This document shows, in pieces, positions 1 to 9,070 of a stretch of DNA of 46,714 nucleotides (the first letter of the stretch is position 1; each line of letters begins with the position of its first letter). A program made the translations under genes and the position numbers. Below the pieces are notes generated by a model that was not told the origin of the DNA, did no database searches, and saw only the letters and a program-made list of their open reading frames with translations. Origin of the DNA: Actinomycetes bacterium (GTDB lineage: Bacteria; Actinomycetota; Thermoleophilia; Gaiellales; Gaiellaceae). The stretch covers positions 1-46,714 of the forward strand of contig JANYJX010000038.1 in assembly GCA_025358355.1 (NCBI GenBank). The letters run 5' to 3'.

Positions 1-2
1 GC

Positions 3-126
3 TGGTTCACCGAGAAGATCATCGACGCCGCGCTAAATGTCTTCGAGCGGCTCGCCTGGCAGGTCGCGTCTTTACGAAAGTCTGATGCGCTGCTAACAGT
101 CTGCCCGGATACTCGTTTGGTGCTCG
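3..126 (+). pseudogene. Possible 3' remnant of a gene cut by the IS
   Basis: One frame is open from the window edge through the left end of the insertion sequence. The first part reads like normal protein (WFTEKIIDAALNVFERLAW), whereas the frame beyond base 126 lies inside the element. I cannot name a family. It may be the interrupted end of a host gene or chance open frame. Apart from this fragment, nothing else is visible between the window edge and the element. Confidence 0.25.
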
Positions 127-153
127 TGTCCCGCTTCACGAAATCTGGCAGGG
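127..153 (+). repeat. Left terminal inverted repeat of the IS
   Basis: The left end begins TGTCCCGCTTCACGAAA and ends TGGCAGGG. It matches the reverse complement of 1440-1465 except for two C/T changes and a one-base length difference near the middle. This pairing defines the outer limits of the element. Confidence 0.85.
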
Positions 154-191
154 CGGTTATTTTCGGGTTCCTGATCTGAAGGAGCACGCTG

Positions 192-512
192 ATGGCACGC
201 CCTGTTGTTATCTCTGTTGAGGACAAGTTCAGGCTCGTCTGTTCAGTCATCTCGGGAGAGATGAGCGTCGCTGAGGCTGCTCGTCGGGCGAAGGTGTCGG
301 AGCAGTCGGTGGGGAACTGGAAGCGGCAGTTCCTGGAGGGTGGCAAGCAGGGCCTGGCTGATGGCGGCCGGCCCGGCTCGAACCCGCAGGCGCAGCGGTT
401 GGAGGCCGAGATCGAGGAGCTGAAGGCCGCCCTCGGTGAGGCGCACGTGGAGCTGCGGGTGTGGAAGAAGAGCGCCGAGGGTCGCCTGGGGCCTACGAGG
501 AACTCGAGGTGA
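192..512 (+). CDS. IS3-family transposase OrfA (helix-turn-helix)
   Basis: This 106-residue protein should bind the element ends. A helix-turn-helix lies at about residues 25-50 (AEAARRAKVSEQSVGNWKRQ), followed by a helical, charged stretch at about 70-95 that could be the usual leucine-zipper-like oligomerisation region. AAGGAG at 179-184 is a good ribosome site 7 bases before the ATG. The last 52 bases overlap orfB in the -1 register, so ribosomes slipping near the AAG AAG codons at 465-470 could make an OrfAB fusion. That slip site is not a canonical A-AAA-AAG heptamer, so frameshifting is inferred from family behaviour rather than read from the sequence. Confidence 0.85.
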   Translation: MARPVVISVEDKFRLVCSVISGEMSVAEAARRAKVSEQSVGNWKRQFLEGGKQGLADGGRPGSNPQAQRLEAEIEELKAALGEAHVELRVWKKSAEGRLGPTRNSR

Positions 513-1456
513 TCCGCCTCGAGGCCGGGATGTCGACCGCCCGCTTCACACGGCTGATCGGGGTGCCGGAGCGCTCTTACCGCCGCTGGCAGAAGCGTGA
601 GCGGCAGGGCCGGCCGGTGAAGGGGCCGTGGCCGACCCCGTCGGCAGACCGGATCGAACCAACAGCGATCGAGTACGCGGACCGCTGGCCGCAGTGGGGG
701 TCGCGCACGATCGCCACTTTGATGCGGATCGACGGCCACGATGCGCCCGACTCGACCACCTATCGGGCTCTGAAGCGGGCCGGCAGGGTGTTAGAGGTCA
801 CCTACCAGGCCGACCGCCGGAAGCACGCCCAGGCGCGTAAGGCGGCGTTCGTGGTGCCACCCTTGGGGCCCAACCAGGTCTGGCAGATGGACTTCAGCGA
901 GTTCGAGACCCGCTGGGGTGGCACCTGGCAGATCGGTGGCTGTACCGACTACTGGTCGAAGCTCGAACTCGGCTGGCACGTCTCACCGACCCAGAACCAG
1001 CACGACGCGGTCGCCGCCGTCAACATCGCCCTGGCCGAAACCGAACGGCTGCTTGGCTGCACGCTGCTCGAACATCTGACCGACCCCGAGAGCGGCGAGA
1101 TCCGTCCCGTCGCCGTCGTCACCGACAACGGCGGCTGCTTCAAGTCCGGCCGCTTCGCCCGCTTCATCGACGAGCACCCCGAACTGATCCACATCCGCAC
1201 CCGCCACAAGAGCCCCGGCCAGAACGGCGTCCGCGAGCGCGCCTTCCAATCACTGAAGTACGAGCACCTCTACCGGATCGAGATCGACGACGGACACGAC
1301 CTCGGCCTCGAAACGGAGACCTACCGGCAGCTCTTCAACACCATCCGACCCCACCAAACCCTTCACGGACGCCGGCCCCTCGACGTCCACCTCGAAGCCT
1401 GTCAAACTCGCCAGACCCCCAAGCTATCCGAGCCCGAAACCCTGCCACTTTCATGA
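461..1456 (+). CDS. IS3-family transposase OrfB (DDE integrase)
   Basis: This is the catalytic subunit, 331 residues if counted from the GTG at 461. The retroviral-integrase-like core shows the three acidic residues: D in QMDFSEFE, D in VVTDNGG, and E in NGVRERAFQSLK, where the lysine seven residues after the glutamate is the usual signature. A conserved tail (FNTIRPHQTLHGRRPLD) follows. All key residues are present, with no internal stop or frameshift, so the enzyme looks functional. The GTG start has no convincing ribosome site. In related elements this region is translated as an OrfAB fusion, which is the likelier product. Confidence 0.85.
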   Translation: MEEERRGSPGAYEELEVIRLEAGMSTARFTRLIGVPERSYRRWQKRERQGRPVKGPWPTPSADRIEPTAIEYADRWPQWGSRTIATLMRIDGHDAPDSTTYRALKRAGRVLEVTYQADRRKHAQARKAAFVVPPLGPNQVWQMDFSEFETRWGGTWQIGGCTDYWSKLELGWHVSPTQNQHDAVAAVNIALAETERLLGCTLLEHLTDPESGEIRPVAVVTDNGGCFKSGRFARFIDEHPELIHIRTRHKSPGQNGVRERAFQSLKYEHLYRIEIDDGHDLGLETETYRQLFNTIRPHQTLHGRRPLDVHLEACQTRQTPKLSEPETLPLS

Positions 1457-1465
1457 AGCAGGACA
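1440..1465 (-). repeat. Right terminal inverted repeat of the IS
   Basis: Read inward on the minus strand this end is TGTCCTGCTTCATGAAA followed by GTGGCAGGG, the mate of 127-153. The orfB stop codon (1454-1456) lies within it. Confidence 0.85.
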
Positions 1466-1598
1466 CCCTCAACCCGCCCTTCGCCCAACTCGCCCCACTC
1501 GTCAAAGCCCTCCCTACCCGCAACGGCAAAGCCGACGGGAGCGCCCGCACCGCAGCCACAGTGCCCCGAACAGCCAGCAAACGGCCTAAAAAGGCAAG

Positions 1599-1630
1599 AA
1601 CTCCCGACCCTCTAGCGAAGGTCGGGGGTT
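1599..1630 (-). terminator. Rho-independent terminator after tRNA-Ala
   Basis: Bases 1599-1609 and 1620-1630 form an 11-bp stem (one G-U pair) with a 10-base loop. On the minus strand the stem is followed by CTTGCCTTTTT, a moderately T-rich tract. It lies 19 bases after the tRNA-Ala gene and probably ends the long minus-strand transcript that carries rsfS and the tRNA. Confidence 0.75.
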
Positions 1631-1648
1631 CGTACCTGCCACTTGTGG

Positions 1649-1721
<73 letters not shown>

Positions 1722-1736
1722 TGGAACTGATGGAGT

Positions 1737-2129
1737 CTAACTTGCGGCGACCGCGTCTAACCTGATCGACGGCACATCGCTCCACAAGTCCTCGAGCCGA
1801 TAGAAGTCGCGCGTCTCCGGCGTGAACACATGCAGAACGACGTCGAGGTAGTCGGCAACGATCCACGTGGCCTCGGGCAGACCCGCGATCCCGCGCGGGC
1901 TGAGTCCCTGCTCCTGCTTCAGCACACCGAGGACTTCGTCGTGCATCGACTTCGTCTGCCGCGTGTTCTGCCCGCTCACGATGACGAAGACATCCGTGAA
2001 GTCACACACGCCGCGCATGTCGAGAATCGCGACATCGGTCGCCTGCTTCTCCTGGCAGAGAGCGCCAATGTGCCGTGCGATCTCGAGCGGATTCAGGCGG
2101 CCTTCATCCTTTTTTCTACGAGTTGCCAC
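1737..2129 (-). CDS. rsfS: Ribosomal silencing factor RsfS
   Basis: RsfS binds ribosomal protein L14 on the large subunit and blocks subunit joining when nutrients are short. The 130-residue protein carries the family core: ATDVAILDMRGVCDFTDVFVIVSG at about 30-53, followed by N-T-R-Q, then GLPEATWIVADYLDVVLHVF and the tail FYRLEDLWSD. Its length is normal. A basic N-terminal leader (TRRKKDEGR) precedes the fold. The gene lies 3 bases after nadD, the usual neighbour, in the same transcript as obg, rpmA and rplU. This links ribosome assembly and silencing genes with NAD synthesis, as in many bacteria. Confidence 0.95.
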   Translation of the reverse strand: MATRRKKDEGRLNPLEIARHIGALCQEKQATDVAILDMRGVCDFTDVFVIVSGQNTRQTKSMHDEVLGVLKQEQGLSPRGIAGLPEATWIVADYLDVVLHVFTPETRDFYRLEDLWSDVPSIRLDAVAAS

Positions 2130-2132
2130 GCG

Positions 2133-3904
<1,772 letters not shown>

Positions 3905-4168
3905 CTAGCTGGTCGGCTCGGCCGCGGCGACCGAGATGAAGCGCTTCTCGCCGCTGCGCCGGAACTCGACCACGCCTTCGCGCATCGCGAAGATCGTGTC
4001 GTCGCGGCCGATGCCGGCACCCGGGCCGGGACGGAACCGCGTGCCACGCTGACGGACGATGATCATGCCCGCCTTCACTTTCTGGCCGGCGAAGATCTTG
4101 ACGCCAAGCCGCTGAGCGGCGGAGTCGCGACCGTTCCTCGAAGAACCAAGACCTTTCTTATGCGCCAT
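3905..4168 (-). CDS. rpmA: 50S ribosomal protein L27
   Basis: L27 sits near the peptidyl-transferase centre and contacts tRNA with its N-terminal tail. The 87-residue sequence is standard: it starts [19 protein letters not shown], followed by LGVKIFAGQ and [10 protein letters not shown]. It begins directly with the mature MAHKK form, with no cleavable N-terminal extension of the kind found in Firmicutes. Its ATG shares one base with the rplU stop codon (TAATG), so the two proteins are probably made in equal amounts by re-initiation. Confidence 0.97.
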   Translation of the reverse strand: MAHKKGLGSSRNGRDSAAQRLGVKIFAGQKVKAGMIIVRQRGTRFRPGPGAGIGRDDTIFAMREGVVEFRRSGEKRFISVAAAEPTS

Positions 4169-4746
4169 TAGCTCTCACCTCCCGCAAGTGCCGACTCGAG
4201 CGCGGCGAGCGCACCCTTCCGCTTGCCGTGGGCCTGCTCATACGCAAGTGCCTCGTTGAGCGCCGCCACATCCCACGATGCGACCGCGGTCTTGATCTCG
4301 GCGACGGTCAGATCTGCATAGCCCGAGGGCACGCCGACGGCCGATGCCTCGACGGCGCCGGACGCTTCGACGACGACGGGCGCGACGGCTTCGACAGTGA
4401 CCTCGGCCTTCGGCTTCGTAGGGACGGCCCTCTTGCCGCCAGACCCGGCGCCAATCGACTCGATCTGAATCTGTGTCAGTGCCGAGCGGAAACCGTTGTG
4501 GCGCTTATAGCCGGTGCGCTTCTTGTACTTGCCGATCCGGATCTTCGGGCCACGCAGCTGGCCGAGCACCTTGGCGGTCACGACCACATCCGACGGCGCG
4601 ATCAGTGTGTCACCGTTCCCGCCGACAAGCAGGACGGGAGGCGTGAACGTGTTCCCGTCCTCTTCCGCCAGCCGGTCGACGAGCAACCGCTCGCCCTCAC
4701 GGACGCGATACTGCTTGCCGCCGACAGAGATGATCGCGTAGCTCAT
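4168..4746 (-). CDS. rplU: 50S ribosomal protein L21 with a C-terminal extra domain
   Basis: L21 binds 23S rRNA in the large subunit. Residues 1 to about 104 are the ordinary L21 fold ([13 protein letters not shown], then [20 protein letters not shown]), which is the usual full length. About 88 extra residues follow: a lysine/alanine/valine-rich linker (104-145), then a small helical unit ([14 protein letters not shown], and [16 protein letters not shown] near the end). The unit resembles short helical tails seen on some actinobacterial ribosomal and phage proteins, and its role is unknown. The gene is first in the rplU-rpmA-obg-nadD-rsfS run and probably has its own promoter. Confidence 0.93.
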   Translation of the reverse strand: MSYAIISVGGKQYRVREGERLLVDRLAEEDGNTFTPPVLLVGGNGDTLIAPSDVVVTAKVLGQLRGPKIRIGKYKKRTGYKRHNGFRSALTQIQIESIGAGSGGKRAVPTKPKAEVTVEAVAPVVVEASGAVEASAVGVPSGYADLTVAEIKTAVASWDVAALNEALAYEQAHGKRKGALAALESALAGGES

Positions 4747-4783
4747 TGGTGTCCTTCGGAATCAATCGGATCGCGCACGGAGA

Positions 4784-4816
4784 CGCGGGCCGTGGCCCGC
4801 GAGCCGGGGGATTGTA
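4784..4816 (-). promoter_or_regulatory. Possible rplU promoter -10 and leader hairpin
   Basis: In the 113-base gap between rne and rplU, the minus strand has TACAAT (4816 to 4811), a good -10 element, but no clear -35. Starting a few bases downstream, 4801-4784 forms a 7-bp GC hairpin (CGCGGGC/GCCCGCG, loop CGTG) close to the predicted transcript start. The hairpin could be an autoregulatory L21 leader or a transcript-stabilising cap. It could equally be the end of the rne transcript. Judged by eye only. Confidence 0.35.
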
Positions 4817-4859
4817 GCAGCGTCGCTAGATCGACCAGCGAACGAGGTCGCTAGGCCCG

Positions 4860-7826
4860 CTAACGATCCAGGTCGTCGAGCCACTCCGACATTGGCACAT
4901 ACCCGCCATCAGCCGGTGCGTCGACCGCCGGCCCGGCCACCACCGCGGCCGGAACCGGCTCGGCGGTTGGCTCGACAACCGGCTCGACACTCCGCCCAGC
5001 ATCCGGGGCCACGTCAACGTCCGTGCCTTCGGCGACTTCCGGGTCGGCGTCGCCATTCGCCTCGGCTGCGGCTGCGCCGACCGGCTTCTTGCGCCGATTC
5101 CGGCCACCGCGCGAGCCGCGCCGTGTCTTGGGCTTCGTCGGGCCTGGCTCTGCTGATTCGTCCGCTGGAGCTTCTGTCTTGGCCTCAGCCGGCATCTCCA
5201 AGGAAGCATCGCCATTCGCGGCCGCGAGATCGTCGGTCGGCACGTGGATCTTCGGCGTCCGTTGCCGCGGAGGTCGCGGCTTGGGCGTCGCCGGAGCATC
5301 ATCCGCCACGGCCTCGCCATCCGCCACCTCGTCAGCCTCAACATCAGCGTCGGCACCGTCGGCCTCAGTGTCGCCGGTCGCAGCGCCGGCACCCGCCGGC
5401 TTGCGGCGACGCCGACCGCCGCGTGAGCCACGGCGCGTGCGCTTCTTCGGCACGATCGGCAAGCCATCCTCGCCCACTACGACCTCGGCGGCTGGATCAT
5501 CGTCCTCGACGTCGTCCGTCTGCTCAGATTCGGTGTCGTCCGGCTCAGAGCCGTCGCCCGCGAGCTCGTCTTCCAAGGCGTCGCCCTCGACCGGCACCGC
5601 TCCGACTTCGAGCGCTTCCTTGCGCTTGGCCGGAGCACGCGTGGGCTTCTCGGCCTCGCTCTCGAAGGTGATGGGGCCTTGACCCGCGTCACCATTGGCG
5701 GCGACCAGCGTGCCGAACGCCTGCCCTTCGAGCGTGCGCCCGACGAGCACTTTTGCCTTCTTCCCGACAAGCGATGCGGCGTGCGCGACGATGACGTCAA
5801 CACCGTCGACCTTGCCAACTCCGGCGGCCGCATCGTGCAGGCCAAGCTCCACGAACTTCACCTCGACCTCGGAGCCCTCGACTGGCCCAGCCGGCTGCAG
5901 ATCGACGAGCTTGCCCTCGGCCTGAACATCGAAGCAATCCGTATGGACATGCCCAACCGCGGCAGGCGCAAGGAAGAAACGGCGCTTCGCCGCCTCCTCG
6001 ATCGCCGCAAGGCGCGAGCCGCCCGGCCCGGCGAGCAGCGACAGGATGCGCGGGTGCACCGCGACGCGGTATGCCTGCACACGCGACGCCGACGAGCCGA
6101 GATCGCGCAGCTTCCGCTCGACCGCCATCGCCACGGTTGTGTCCGAGACGACGATCCCGTCGCCGTCGCAGACCGGGCACTTGCGCGTGAGGATCTCGCG
6201 TGGCCCGTCCGTCACGTTCTGGCGCGTCATCTCGACCAGGCCAAGCGGTGAGATCTCGACGACATACGTCTTCGTCCGATCGCGCTCGAGCTCGGTGCGT
6301 AGCGCCTCCTCGACGGCGGCCCGGTTCTTCGGGTTCGCCATGTCGATGAAGTCGATGACGATGATCCCGCCGACGTCGCGCAGCCGCAGCTGGCGCACGA
6401 CTTCCTTCACCGCCTCGAGGTTGTTCTTCGTGATCGTGTCCTCGAGCCGCGCCGACGACGTCTTCGAGCGCGAACCGACGAAGCGGCCCGTGTTGACGTC
6501 GATCACGGTGAACGCCTCGGCATAGTCGAAGACGAGATATCCGCCCGAAGGCAGATCGACGCGACGGCTCAGCGTCGACTCGATCTCACGGTCGACGCCG
6601 TGCTGCTCGAACAGTGGCGTCTTCTCCTTGTAGCGATGGACGCGCTCGATCATGTGCGGCGACGTCTTCTTCAGGTAGCCGACGATGCGCTTGTGCGTGC
6701 GCTCGTGGTCGATCGTCGCCGAGAGGAAGTCGCCGGCGAACAGGTCGCGCACGATCCGCAGCGGTAGCTCGGCCTCCTGGTAGACGAGCGCCGGCGCGGT
6801 GGCTGGCTTCGCCCGAGCTTGGATCGTGCTCCAGAGGCGCTGCAGGAAGACGAGATCGCGCTCGACATCTTCGGCCGAAGCGCCCTCGGCGGCGGTGCGG
6901 ACAATGATGCCGCCGCCCTTCGCGTCAAGCTGCTTGATCACGTCCTTCAGCCGCTGGCGCTCGGCGTCTTCCAGCCGGCGGGACACGCCGAGCCCTTCGC
7001 CGTTCGGGACGAAGACGAGGAAGCGCCCGGGCAGCGAGATCTCGGTCGTAAGCCGCGCGCCCTTCGTCTTCATCGGGTCCTTGACCGCCTGGACGAGCAG
7101 CTGCTCGCCGCGCGAGATCAGATCCTGGATCTTCTTCCCGTGGCGCTTGCCCTCGAGCTCGGGGACGACGATCTCGTCAACGTAGAGAAAGCCATTCTTC
7201 TCGAGGCCGATCTCGACAAATGCGGCCTCCATGCCGGGCAGGACGTTGTCGACGACGCCGAGATAGATGTTGCCGGCGATCGAACGGCGCTCGGGGCGCT
7301 CGAGGTAGACCTCGGCGACGGTGCCGTCCTCGATCACGGCGACACGTTGCTCGCCCACGTCGACAGAGATCAGCAGCTCACGCTTGGCCGCCGGCAGCGG
7401 CGCACGGCGCGGTGGCTGCTTGCGTCGCGTGTTGCCGCTGCTGGAGCGGCTCGAGCGACGCTCGCTGTTCGTGCTGCCGCTACTTCCACCCGCTGTTCGC
7501 TCGCGTGGCTCCTTGCGCGCCGTGCCGCCTGAGCGTTGACCGCCAGATGCCAACTCCTTCGCAGGCGTTGCTGCGTCGTCTGCGCTTTCACCGTCGGCAG
7601 TGGCTGCGCCCGGCTTCTTGCGACCTCGGCCGCCACGACTGCCGCGGCGCCGGCGCTTTCTCGCCGCTTCGGCCGCGCTTTCGGCGCTCGTCTCGGTCGA
7701 TTCGGCTGTCTCGGCCGGCGGCGTTGTTACCGCCGCGAGCTGCTCAGGTAGTTCGGGAACTTGCGGTGTTGAGGCGTCGTTCGGCGCCGCCTCGGCGCTC
7801 TGTTGTTTCTTGCGAAACCAGGACAA
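4860..7826 (-). CDS. rne: Ribonuclease E/G with long RGG-type tails
   Basis: This endoribonuclease starts decay and processing of RNA in AU-rich single-stranded regions. The 988-residue protein has a disordered N-tail (1 to about 148), a catalytic core (about 150-700) and a disordered C-tail. In the core I see the S1 start (LLISVDVGEQ, GNIYLGVVDNVLPGMEAAFV), the catalytic aspartates in VIDVNTGRF (about 441) and IIVIDFIDM (about 487), and the zinc-link cysteines CPVC (about 547). The tails carry three copies of RRGSRGG (near 60, 795 and 900), each followed by a basic stretch and separated by acidic runs. Such tails often bind RNA and partner enzymes. The N-terminal MSWFRKK matches related actinobacterial forms and supports the start. 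Confidence 0.93.
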   Translation of the reverse strand: MSWFRKKQQSAEAAPNDASTPQVPELPEQLAAVTTPPAETAESTETSAESAAEAARKRRRRGSRGGRGRKKPGAATADGESADDAATPAKELASGGQRSGGTARKEPRERTAGGSSGSTNSERRSSRSSSGNTRRKQPPRRAPLPAAKRELLISVDVGEQRVAVIEDGTVAEVYLERPERRSIAGNIYLGVVDNVLPGMEAAFVEIGLEKNGFLYVDEIVVPELEGKRHGKKIQDLISRGEQLLVQAVKDPMKTKGARLTTEISLPGRFLVFVPNGEGLGVSRRLEDAERQRLKDVIKQLDAKGGGIIVRTAAEGASAEDVERDLVFLQRLWSTIQARAKPATAPALVYQEAELPLRIVRDLFAGDFLSATIDHERTHKRIVGYLKKTSPHMIERVHRYKEKTPLFEQHGVDREIESTLSRRVDLPSGGYLVFDYAEAFTVIDVNTGRFVGSRSKTSSARLEDTITKNNLEAVKEVVRQLRLRDVGGIIVIDFIDMANPKNRAAVEEALRTELERDRTKTYVVEISPLGLVEMTRQNVTDGPREILTRKCPVCDGDGIVVSDTTVAMAVERKLRDLGSSASRVQAYRVAVHPRILSLLAGPGGSRLAAIEEAAKRRFFLAPAAVGHVHTDCFDVQAEGKLVDLQPAGPVEGSEVEVKFVELGLHDAAAGVGKVDGVDVIVAHAASLVGKKAKVLVGRTLEGQAFGTLVAANGDAGQGPITFESEAEKPTRAPAKRKEALEVGAVPVEGDALEDELAGDGSEPDDTESEQTDDVEDDDPAAEVVVGEDGLPIVPKKRTRRGSRGGRRRRKPAGAGAATGDTEADGADADVEADEVADGEAVADDAPATPKPRPPRQRTPKIHVPTDDLAAANGDASLEMPAEAKTEAPADESAEPGPTKPKTRRGSRGGRNRRKKPVGAAAAEANGDADPEVAEGTDVDVAPDAGRSVEPVVEPTAEPVPAAVVAGPAVDAPADGGYVPMSEWLDDLDR

Positions 7827-8049
7827 AGAGGGTGTCTCCTCGTGTAAGCGCGCTCGGGCAAAGAGCCCCGAGCCCAGCCGCCCGACCGGCGAAAGCCGGT
7901 CTACGGAGATGGGCCGACCCCATCCGAGCGGAGATCGCCTGGATGGAGGGAGCGCAGCGGGTGTTGAAATCAGCGGCCTTCACATCAGCCTCGTGGGGAA
8001 GGCTAGCACCGGCACGCTGGACGGCCGGCGGGCACCAAGGTCTCGGGCG
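7827..8049 (-). other. Leader region of rne, no gene seen
   Basis: These 223 bases separate rne from the small gene upstream. Short inverted repeats are present, such as ACCGGCGAAAGCCGGT near 7880 and a GGGC/GCCC hairpin near 7855. The rne messages of several bacteria have long structured leaders through which RNase E controls its own level, so a similar role is possible here. I see no open frame with a convincing start. Confidence 0.35.
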
Positions 8050-8244
8050 CTATGCGGCTGCAGGGCGGAGACGGGCGCGGCGACCGCGGACAGCGCGAAG
8101 GCGCTGCGTGAGGCGCGCCCAAGCCCACGGCTCGAGCTCAGCGTAGCGCGTTTCGTTCTGCCCGCGCGTCGCCTCGAGGTACTCGAACCACGCGTCCGCC
8201 TCCTCGATCTGGAGCAACTCCTCAGCCAGTTCTGTCTCCGCCAC
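8050..8244 (-). CDS. Small acidic protein of unknown function (64 aa)
   Basis: I do not recognise the family. The frame has the composition of a real protein: an acidic amphipathic first half (MAETELAEELLQIEEADAW), an aromatic-rich centre (FEYLEATRGQ, LEPWAWARL) and a basic end (RAVRGRRARLRP). It is predicted to be all helix and soluble. It lies between the DUF697 gene (70 bases upstream) and rne (223 bases downstream) on the same strand, in a block with few coding gaps. No domain or cysteine motif suggests a biochemical role. Confidence 0.55.
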   Translation of the reverse strand: MAETELAEELLQIEEADAWFEYLEATRGQNETRYAELEPWAWARLTQRLRAVRGRRARLRPAAA

Positions 8245-8314
8245 ACGCGCCTCCTCCGGTCTTGGAATCCCGGTTTCGGGGTCGGCGTCGATCCTAGGTC
8301 CTGAACCGGACGGA

Positions 8315-9070
8315 CTACTGATGGCGCTTGAGGGCTGCTTCGCCGATCACGCGGGTGCCGAGATAGCCGGTGATACCGCCGACGAGAGGAATCCAACTGG
8401 GAAGCCTTCGGGCGAGCGAGCGCAGGCCGAGACCCGTGCCGGCGACCGCGCCGATCTCGGGCGCGCGATCGCGGTCGATCGGTTCGCCGTGGGCGGCGGC
8501 CAGGTCGAGCACGAGCCTCGTCTGGATCAGCGCCATCGCCGGAAAGTGCGCGGCGCTCCCAAACGGGACGACACCGACCGCGGCAGCCTGGCGCGCCGCT
8601 GTGTCGATCAGGTTGCGGCAGACCGCGGCGCGGAGCACAGGCAGCCGCGCGGCGAGGCTCACACCATCGTGACCAAGCCGCCGGGCGAGAGCCGCAGCGA
8701 TCTCCGGGATCGGAAAGCCCTGCCCTGGCGGGCACTCGACGATGTCAGTCGCAAGCACGTACGGCAGCGACACTTGGATTCGCGCGTCGGTCTGAACGGC
8801 GAGAACCGGTGTTCCCTGGCGGGTGGCCTCGCGCAGGGCGCGCTCCTCGGCGGCGGTGAGGGAGCGAGCGACCACGACGACGAGCGCCGCCGCGCGGGCT
8901 GGGTTGCCTCCGACGACGACCGCGCCACTTGCCTCGCTTCCGGCCCGCAGCTCGCGTGCAAGCTCGTCGGCGAGGAAACCGAGCACGACGATCGGCCTGC
9001 CCGCTGCAGCGCTGCTTTGCGCGTCGCGCATCACGCCGAGCACCTCGCGGGCGCGTAGGCCGGCCGGCAT
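8315..9070 (-). CDS. DUF697/YcjF-like membrane-associated protein
   Basis: A 251-residue protein of unknown function. The first half has a Rossmann-like feel (RPIVVLGFLADELA, then AALVVVVARSLTAAEE, and TPVLAVQTD) without a nucleotide-binding P-loop. The second half matches the DUF697 pattern: FPAMALIQTRLVLDLAAAHG, then a glycine-rich hydrophobic hairpin (GTGLGLRSLARRL, WIPLVGGITGYLGTRVIGEA). Its ATG shares one base with the rodA stop codon, so it is the last member of the mreB-mreC-mreD-mrdA-rodA chain. A link to cell-wall elongation or membrane organisation is inferred from that position alone. Confidence 0.7.
   Translation of the reverse strand: MPAGLRAREVLGVMRDAQSSAAAGRPIVVLGFLADELARELRAGSEASGAVVVGGNPARAAALVVVVARSLTAAEERALREATRQGTPVLAVQTDARIQVSLPYVLATDIVECPPGQGFPIPEIAAALARRLGHDGVSLAARLPVLRAAVCRNLIDTAARQAAAVGVVPFGSAAHFPAMALIQTRLVLDLAAAHGEPIDRDRAPEIGAVAGTGLGLRSLARRLPSWIPLVGGITGYLGTRVIGEAALKRHQ

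Larger units (their letters stand above)
127..1465 (+). mobile_element. IS3-family-like insertion sequence, complete
   Basis: A 1.34-kb element carries two overlapping transposase frames (orfA and orfB) between imperfect terminal inverted repeats. Both ends start 5'-TGTCC, and the orfB stop codon lies inside the right repeat. The two-frame layout with a -1 register between frames and a DDE catalytic domain in the second is typical of IS3-type elements, which make the active transposase by frameshifting. No matching target duplication is evident (TGCTCG on the left, CCCTCA on the right), so the element may be old, or its flanks may have been rearranged after insertion. It lies about 180 bp beyond the 3' end of the tRNA-Ala gene. 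Confidence 0.85.
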
